Positions 58,733-64,000 of a stretch of DNA of 64,000 bases are shown here, in pieces. The stretch covers positions 2,852,001 through 2,916,000 of the forward strand of contig NZ_CP090977.1 of NCBI RefSeq assembly GCF_021513255.1, given 5' to 3'. The stretch comes from Planococcus sp. 107-1. Its GTDB lineage: Bacteria > Bacillota > Bacilli > Bacillales_A > Planococcaceae. Every line of letters begins with the position of its first letter. Position 1 is the stretch's first letter. Made by a program: the position numbers and the translations under genes. The notes beneath the pieces were generated by a model. The model ran no database searches. It saw nothing but the letters and a program-made list of their open reading frames with translations, and was not told the origin of the DNA.

Positions 58733-59845
58733 TTAATTGCCCACTAAAATCTTTTCGATTTCCCGGTAAATCTCATCCGAGTTCTTCAGGTTCAAAGAAC
58801 TTTTATAAGCTTTGACGCGTGTTCGAAATCGTTCAATGATTTCTTCATCCGCCAAGGTCTCATTTACAAAATCCATTAGCCGGCGCCCTTCAGGAACCGC
58901 AAACACCAGTTTTTCCTCCAGTAAATAAGCCAGATTGATTTCTTCCTGCCCTGGAAGAGCCGCTGGAATGAAAATCGGCAATTCTTTTCTTAGCGCTTCG
59001 CTGATAGTGACTCCTCCCGGTTTTGTCACAATAGCATCAGCTTCGTTGTACAGCCTATTCATTATCTCCTTTGAAGAAATGTAAGGAATCGCATGGATGG
59101 CCGGATGGTTTAAACCGATGATTTTCTGCTGGAGTTTTTTGTTGGTTCCGCAAAGAACTTGAAAACTCCATTTTTCGGCACTGATTTCTTCATCCAGTTG
59201 GTCCAAGACTTCGCTTAGTCCAGTGCTTCCTCCTGAAACTAAAACAGTTAATTGTTTTTTGGAACGATGATCTTTTTGATTGCTGAACTTTTCACTCACC
59301 GGTATGCCTGTTACAAAAACGCGGCTTTCTGGAATTCCATAGCTATGGCATAACGTTCCTTTAATCGCTTGGTTTGGCGCAAAATGATAATCAATGCACG
59401 CTCTTCCCCATACATCATTCACGAAAAAATCCGTATACACATTCAGGCAAGGGACTTTGCATTTCCCTTGTTTCTTCAGCTTATTGATAAATAGCGAAGG
59501 AAATCCATGTGTACAAATGATCAAGTCAGGTTTTTCCCTTTCTAAAATTTCGCTAACTTTTTTCATAAAAAGCCATTCATACGTTCTATGGCTCTTTTCT
59601 TTTGGCGATCTGTATGCAAATTGCCGATAAATCCATGCATAAGAGTTCGGCGCTCTCCGGATCCAATTCAAATACGCCTTAACTGTTGCCGATTCGATTT
59701 TTGCATTCCATTCACTCAACAAATCAATCTTTTTGCATTCAACTTCCGCTGAATGGCCTCCGATGAATTCACTCATCGCTTCTGCTACTTGATGATGGCC
59801 CGAAGGCATACTGTTCAGTAAGGGAAATATCAATACTTTCTTCAT
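58733..59845 (-). CDS. MGDG synthase/UgtP-like glycosyltransferase
   Basis: 370-residue GT28-type enzyme: MPSGHHQVAEAMSEFIGGHS, LIICTHGFPSLFINKL, VYTDFFVNDVWG and C-terminal DAIVTKPGGVTISEALRKEL with LPGQEEINLAYLLE. It is related to UgtP/MgdG, which transfer sugar to diacylglycerol to make glycolipid anchors. The neighbours (DedA and a membrane-lipid-linked cysteine hydrolase) suggest envelope lipid work. ATG 59845 follows GGAGGCGCTTTGAT. Confidence 0.88.
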   Translation of the reverse strand: MKKVLIFPLLNSMPSGHHQVAEAMSEFIGGHSAEVECKKIDLLSEWNAKIESATVKAYLNWIRRAPNSYAWIYRQFAYRSPKEKSHRTYEWLFMKKVSEILEREKPDLIICTHGFPSLFINKLKKQGKCKVPCLNVYTDFFVNDVWGRACIDYHFAPNQAIKGTLCHSYGIPESRVFVTGIPVSEKFSNQKDHRSKKQLTVLVSGGSTGLSEVLDQLDEEISAEKWSFQVLCGTNKKLQQKIIGLNHPAIHAIPYISSKEIMNRLYNEADAIVTKPGGVTISEALRKELPIFIPAALPGQEEINLAYLLEEKLVFAVPEGRRLMDFVNETLADEEIIERFRTRVKAYKSSLNLKNSDEIYREIEKILVGN

Positions 59846-59846
59846 A

Positions 59847-60416
59847 TCAAAGCGCCTCCATCCATAACTGACTTTCTTTTTTATCTATCTTTGGAGAACT
59901 TAAACGCGGATAGTCTGCTAATGGTCCGCTGTAAACCAGTTCCAAGGACTGGGAACAGAATATATCTCTCGGCATCGTTAAACGCGGAGGCTTCGCAGAA
60001 ATTCTGATGCCTCCTTCCCCCAGCACTTCCGCTACAAATTGAGAACAGAAAAACGAAGTTTCACATCCAAGTCCGCGTTTTACCACCACTCCGAATAATC
60101 CCGTTAGATTATATTTATAACGGTCCCGGTCCTGTTCCATCGCAGAAACGAATTTTTTCATCGCTTCAAACCCCTTAGTATCAACCGAGCATTTGAATAC
60201 CGCGCATTGCGCTCGCTGAAATAAGTGATTGCCCATTTCTTCTTTTACAAAGCCGCCGTTAAAAGCATTCTCCGCATTTTTCCGTCCAAAACTATAGACT
60301 TCGGCCAAGTCAGAACTAAACGCTAACGAAACGTGACTGTAAGGATGGCGAGTATACGTTTTGATCAATTTCGCTAATGAAGTTTTCGTATCTGTAAAAA
60401 GAATGTAGACGTCCAT
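59847..60416 (-). CDS. Permuted papain-like (YiiX/NlpC-P60 type) protein
   Basis: 189 residues. The N-terminal RHPYSHVSLAFSSDLAEVYS supplies His, and FFCSQFVAEVL supplies the Cys of a circularly permuted papain-like hydrolase, the order of the YiiX/YebB family. No signal peptide or membrane segment is visible. The gene ends 1 bp before the glycosyltransferase ORF starts, so it is the first gene of that operon. Activity, possibly on lipids or amides, is not established. Confidence 0.75.
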   Translation of the reverse strand: MDVYILFTDTKTSLAKLIKTYTRHPYSHVSLAFSSDLAEVYSFGRKNAENAFNGGFVKEEMGNHLFQRAQCAVFKCSVDTKGFEAMKKFVSAMEQDRDRYKYNLTGLFGVVVKRGLGCETSFFCSQFVAEVLGEGGIRISAKPPRLTMPRDIFCSQSLELVYSGPLADYPRLSSPKIDKKESQLWMEAL

Positions 60417-60571
60417 TGCCGCATCTCCTCTACTGCTGCCTTCTGCAGCACCGGTTAATAAGTTAATTTAAGTTTAGCTCCACAGAAAAAACAGAGCATC
60501 GGGCGCAGGACTTTTCCTTTACAGGACTTGAGACGTAGTTGGATATAAGCCGTTGTTACATTTAGCCAAAT
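60417..60571. other. Intergenic region
   Basis: 155 bp with the upstream region of the permuted papain-like gene. No clear sigma-A promoter found; a CTGCTGCCTTCTGCAGCACC inverted repeat (60433-60452) lies close to that start codon and might affect it. Confidence 0.4.
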
Positions 60572-60598
60572 AAAAAAAGATGCATTTCTGCATCTCTC
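60572..60598 (-). terminator. Terminator after the 89-residue protein gene
   Basis: On the minus strand AGATGCA-GAAA-TGCATCT followed by TTTTTTATT. Confidence 0.8.
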
Positions 60599-60601
60599 GC
60601 T

Positions 60602-60871
60602 TCAGCCTTCCCATTGCACTTTTGTGGAATAAACCAATTTCTCACCGATAAAAATCAAACATTGCGATTCCAGGCAATTGATGCCGATCGAAACTTTGAT
60701 GTCTTCGGTTTCGCCGTCTTCATTTTTTAGCTTTCCAAACAGCCTTGAACTCAATGCAAATCCAACTTGTTCATCTTGCAAAACCCCGTCGACGTAAAGC
60801 TTTTGGCTGCCTAAGTTTTTCTCAACCCGTATATTATGCAATTTGTATCGGATTTTCCAAACATCGTACAT
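60602..60871 (-). CDS. Hypothetical protein
   Basis: 89 residues; starts MYDVWKIRYKLHNIRVEKNL and ends GEKLVYSTKVQWEG. A pattern of short beta strands without hydrophobic helix suggests a compact beta protein. GGAGGCGAAGAG precedes ATG 60871. Family not recognised. Confidence 0.65.
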   Translation of the reverse strand: MYDVWKIRYKLHNIRVEKNLGSQKLYVDGVLQDEQVGFALSSRLFGKLKNEDGETEDIKVSIGINCLESQCLIFIGEKLVYSTKVQWEG

Positions 60872-60930
60872 CTCTTCGCCTCCTGCTTCTATTCTTTAAG
60901 GACAGTATACCACCAAAAGTTCAGATAATT

Positions 60931-60970
60931 AAAAACAGCCCACTTTCACTATAAAGTGAAAGCGGGCTGC
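60931..60970 (-). terminator. Terminator after the symporter gene
   Basis: On the minus strand GCAGCCCGCTTTCACTTTAT-AGTGAAAGTGGGCTG followed by TTTTTAAT. Confidence 0.88.
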
Positions 60971-60982
60971 CATTTCTTATGC

Positions 60983-62220
60983 TTATGCTTCTTGTTTTCT
61001 AATGTCTCTTTTGCCTTCAGTTTCCGCTACATAAACTGCACATGCCGCATCTCCTGAAATATTGATAGCTGTTCTCGTCATGTCTAACAAACGGTCAATT
61101 CCGATCACCAAGCCAATTCCCGCTACAGGAAGACCCACGCTGCTCAATACCATCGCAAGCATAATAAGGCCAACGCCAGGAACTCCGGCTGTGCCGATAC
61201 TTGCAAGAACCGCTGTCAGAACAACTGTAGCCAGTTCAATTGCCGTCAAATCGATGCCGTAAGCTTGAGCGATGAACATCGTTGCCACCCCTTGCATAAT
61301 CGCGGTACCATCCATGTTGATGGTGGCGCCAAGCGGCTGTACGAATGAACTGATCGACTTCGGAACGCCCAATTCTTTTTGGGCGACTTCCATCGAAACC
61401 GGCAAAGTGGCTGTACTGCTTGACGTACTGAATGCGACTGTCATAGCAGGCGCGAACTTCTTGAAAAACCAAATTGGATTTTTCTTAGCCAAAAAGGCGA
61501 TGGTCCCGCCATATGTGATGGCCGCATGGATTGCTAACGCTGCCAGTATGACAAGCATATAAGCCCCCATTGCTTTCATCGCTGAAAATCCTTGTGAACC
61601 GACTGCTGTTGCAATCAATGCGAATGTGCCATAGGGAGCGAACTTCATTACAACGCCTACCAGGTACATCATCACTTCATTGCCTTGCTCCATCAATTTA
61701 AGCAAACCGGCTGTTTTTTCTTTTAGCGTGGTTAAAGCCAAGCCGACAAATACCGCAAAAACGATGATCTGCAGCATATTGCCTTCAGTCAAAGCAGCGA
61801 GCGGTTTGAAGGAACAATATTCAATAAGGTATCAACCACTGACGGAGCTTGTTCCGATTCAAAAGATGCCCCTTCTAAGTCAAAGTCGCCAGCAAGTCCC
61901 GGTTCAATCAGCGCTGCCAATGAAAGGCCGATTACAATAGCGATCGTCGTCGTCACTAAAAAGTAAGTAATCGTTTTCAAACCAATCCGGCCAAGCTTTG
62001 CTGGATCTCCAAGCCCTGCTGTTCCAAGTACAATAGAAAAGAATACAAGCGGCACAACGAGCATATTGATCAAGCTCAAAAATAATTGTCCAACAGGAAC
62101 AAATACGTATGTATTTAAAGTCTCAAATGATCCGGGTGCAAACAAATTGATAAGCAAACCAACAATTGCCCCTAAGACCAATCCAGTTAACACTTTTATA
62201 GTTAAACCAGGTTTTTTCAT
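60983..62220 (-). pseudogene. Dicarboxylate/amino acid:cation symporter (GltP/DctA type), frameshifted
   Basis: DAACS transporter. The first part starts MKKPGLTIKVLTGLVLGAIV and ends LLNIVPSNRSLL; the second part continues in another frame with TEGNMLQIIVFAVFVGLALT, SSSTATLPVSMEVAQKELG, INMDGTAIMQGVATMFIAQA and ACAVYVAETEGK. The S-S-S-S-T and NMDGTAI motifs coordinate substrate and Na+. One G missing in GGTTT at 61803-61804 (plus strand) explains the break; adding it gives PSNPLAALTEGN and a normal protein of about 412 residues. Substrate glutamate or C4-dicarboxylate. Confidence 0.85.
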
Positions 62221-62415
62221 TCATCATCTTCCTTTTTTTAAGATTAGGCTTTAGTTTACCCGAAAACTGAAAAAAATTACAGTGGAATGTCGGTTGTTTA
62301 GTAAAATTTTAGTATATTTATATAGTGATTCTAGTTTTCATTTCTGCTTTTCTGTAACAAAAACAAGGATAAAATCCTTTAGATGCCTACTTTTTTACAT
62401 AGCTGACTTGGCGGC
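62221..62415. other. Intergenic region upstream of the symporter gene
   Basis: About 195 bp, AT-rich. It should contain the symporter promoter; no regulator site was recognised. Confidence 0.4.
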
Positions 62416-62460
62416 AAAAAAGGACAGATAAACTGAACATCTCAATTTATCTGCCCTTTT
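62416..62460 (-). terminator. Terminator after the TetR gene
   Basis: On the minus strand AAAAGGGCAGATAAA and TTTATCTGTCCTTTT arms with a 15-nt loop, T-run after. Confidence 0.78.
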
Positions 62461-62518
62461 GTGAAATTGAGTAATTACATGGTCTTTCCTCATTCAATCC
62501 ATTCCTTCATCTGAATTT

Positions 62519-63103
62519 TTAAAGCAACATTTTAATCAGATATCCAGCATAGATTTCTTCAATTTCCTCTTTGCTGAACTCCCCTTTTTCGGAATACCAT
62601 ACAGGAATCCAGTTAGCAGCTCCCAGTATAATCATTCGTGCCATTTTCTGCTGTGTTAAATGGAATTCTCCTCTTTCTGCGCCTTGAGAAATAATTTTAT
62701 CGAATAAACCGGCATAGGCATCCCGTCTTTTCGTGATATCATCAATATTCTCTTCTGAAAAAATCTGTTCGGGTCTTATAATTAAGCTGAATATCTCTTT
62801 TTCCTGTATCGCAATATCCAAATGGACTCTTATTGCTTTTTCCATTTTTTCTTTCGAAGAAATATTTTCTTGATATATATTTTTAAGCAATTTCATTGCT
62901 TCCAATAAAATGAGATCATGGCAATTAAAAAGCAATTCTTCTTTGTTCTTAAAATAATAATAAAGAGAACCTTTAGTCATAAGCAATTCAGCAGCGATGT
63001 CTTCCATTGTGGTTTTATGAAATCCTTGTCTTGAAATAACGGAATTGGCTGAACGGAGGATGTCTTCCTTTTTCTTAGCTGCTTTTCGTTCTCTCAGCTT
63101 CAT
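62519..63103 (-). CDS. TetR/AcrR family transcriptional regulator
   Basis: 194-residue one-domain TetR regulator: helix-turn-helix in FHKTTMEDIAAELLMTKGSL, YYYFKNKEELLFN, and a C-terminal ligand domain with a cluster ARMIILGAANWIPVWYSEKG. Similar in shape to FadR/YsiA-like regulators of fatty-acid breakdown. GGAGG sits 6 nt before ATG 63103. It is downstream of the acyl-CoA dehydrogenase in the same direction, which suggests it controls that operon. Confidence 0.88.
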   Translation of the reverse strand: MKLRERKAAKKKEDILRSANSVISRQGFHKTTMEDIAAELLMTKGSLYYYFKNKEELLFNCHDLILLEAMKLLKNIYQENISSKEKMEKAIRVHLDIAIQEKEIFSLIIRPEQIFSEENIDDITKRRDAYAGLFDKIISQGAERGEFHLTQQKMARMIILGAANWIPVWYSEKGEFSKEEIEEIYAGYLIKMLL

Positions 63104-63180
63104 CAAATTCCTCCCCCCACCTTTAATCGTATAGATTTAACTGCAGAATCCCCACTAATTTCTTGCGGTTCTGCTCTTTC

Positions 63181-64000
63181 CTATTGATTGCTTTTGACTT
63201 CTTCTTTTAATTGTTCACGCAATTCAAGGCGTCCGATATCGCGTAAATGAACTTGGTCGGGACCATCTACTAAACGCAGCGTCCGCGCATTCGCATAATG
63301 AGCCGCGAGCGGGAAGTCTTCTGTTAAACCGCCTCCGCCAAAGACTTGGATCGCCCGGTCAATGACATTCAACGAAACACGTGGAGCCGCGATTTTAATC
63401 ATCGCAATTTCTTTCCTGGCTGCTTTAGCACCTTCTTCATCAATTTTATGAGCAGCATGCAATGTTAAAAGACGTGCTTGCTCTATTTCAACGCGGCTTT
63501 CAGCAATAATTTCCCGGATGACGTCTTTTTCAGCTAAAGTGGAACCGAATGCCACTCGGCTGTCGGTACGTTTGCATAATAATTCAAGTGCCCTTTCTGC
63601 TGCTCCAATTGCGCGCATGCAATGATGAATTCTGCCTGGTCCAAGGCGTCCTTGCGCGATTTCAAATCCACGGCCTTCGCCAAGCAGCATATTTGATGCT
63701 GGTACCCGGACGTTATTGTAATGGACTTCAGCATGCCCTTGCGGCGCATCGTCGTAGCCAAAAACGGTCAGCGGTCGCTTGATTTCGACTCCTGGCAGGT
63801 CGAATGGCACCAAAATCATCGACTGCTGCTGGTGCTTCGGAGCATCCGGATCGGTTTTGCCCATCACGATCGCTATTTTACAGCGGGGGTCCATCGCGCC
63901 AGTCGTCCACCACTTCTTGGCGTTGATGACATATTCATCTCCATCCCGGACAAAACTGCTTTGGATGTTTGTTGCATCTGAAGAAGCCACATCTGGTTCT
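63181..64000 (-). CDS. Acyl-CoA dehydrogenase (N-terminus beyond window)
   Basis: FAD-dependent enzyme of fatty-acid beta-oxidation. The visible 273 residues include [14 protein letters not shown] (substrate/FAD segment), [47 protein letters not shown] and a final [15 protein letters not shown]. Pattern is that of the ACAD10/ACAD11-like group. The frame is open at base 64000; a GTG at 63990 is only internal. TetR gene follows 78 bp downstream. Confidence 0.92.
   Translation of the reverse strand, partial: EPDVASSDATNIQSSFVRDGDEYVINAKKWWTTGAMDPRCKIAIVMGKTDPDAPKHQQQSMILVPFDLPGVEIKRPLTVFGYDDAPQGHAEVHYNNVRVPASNMLLGEGRGFEIAQGRLGPGRIHHCMRAIGAAERALELLCKRTDSRVAFGSTLAEKDVIREIIAESRVEIEQARLLTLHAAHKIDEEGAKAARKEIAMIKIAAPRVSLNVIDRAIQVFGGGGLTEDFPLAAHYANARTLRLVDGPDQVHLRDIGRLELREQLKEEVKSNQ

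Noticed and set aside
1..64000. Mobile element or prophage
   Set aside because: I found no transposase, integrase, phage gene or target-site duplication; the tandem hairpin units carry no gene.

Overview
The window looks like chromosome of a low-to-moderate G+C Gram-positive bacterium of the order Bacillales. The gene families and mid-range base composition fit Planococcaceae (Planococcus or a close relative) best, although genus is inference. The supporting evidence is strong AGGAGG-type ribosome-binding sites, S-box (SAM-I) riboswitches, a DinR-type LexA box, an MhqR-type operator, sigma-B-like promoters and families such as YwbE, YsnF, YolD, DUF896 and DUF3243. I saw no tRNA, rRNA, CRISPR array, prophage or insertion sequence.

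Layout. 1-3143 (minus): the start of a Tad/Flp pilus locus (cpaB, cpaE, cpaF). 3871-12000: sulfur and methionine block, with S-box-controlled metY-metX, plsY, S-box-controlled metNIQ, then three tandem hairpin repeats, an M20 amidohydrolase and pepT. 13031-15977: an RsbR-like STAS protein, a small acidic protein, an EamA permease and a stress flavoprotein. 16012-19080: nsrR and two tandem flavohemoglobins, one with a clear NsrR operator. 19157-31351: mostly stress and housekeeping genes (FhuF-like reductase, VLRF1 release-factor homologue, MFS exporter, UvrD-like helicase, YsnF stress protein, glutaminase, MhqD-like esterase, Hsp33, Rrf2 regulator). 31530-34737: a chromate transporter pair with a YwrD-type gamma-glutamyltransferase. 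34823-43261: a YnjBCD-like ABC transporter, a TVP38/TMEM64 membrane protein and a flavoprotein fused to DUF1499, facing a CDP-alcohol phosphatidyltransferase and a second flavoprotein. 43381-44817: PadR with a DUF1700/DUF4097 protein. 44858-55760: mixed genes (patatin, SRAP protein, GGDEF enzyme, YfbR-like nucleotidase, CNNM transporter, YolD, YihY, methyltransferase, M19 dipeptidase, glutamine amidotransferase-like hydrolase). 55914-58125: an S-box-controlled FMN reductase and NtaA-type monooxygenase. 58122-60416: DedA protein, diacylglycerol glucosyltransferase-like enzyme and a permuted papain-like protein. 60983-64000: a dicarboxylate symporter, a TetR regulator and the C-terminal part of an acyl-CoA dehydrogenase.

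How it works together. Three S-box leaders place O-acetylhomoserine sulfhydrylation, methionine uptake and probable organosulfur oxidation under SAM control. At least five sigma-B-like promoters lie in front of small hydrophilic or stress proteins. NsrR, LexA and MhqR operators mark nitric oxide, SOS and electrophile responses.

Caution. Seven otherwise intact genes are each broken by one single-base indel, nearly all in short homopolymer runs, with conserved coding sequence on both sides. This pattern suggests sequence errors more than gene decay. I annotate the full spans and mark them as frameshifted.
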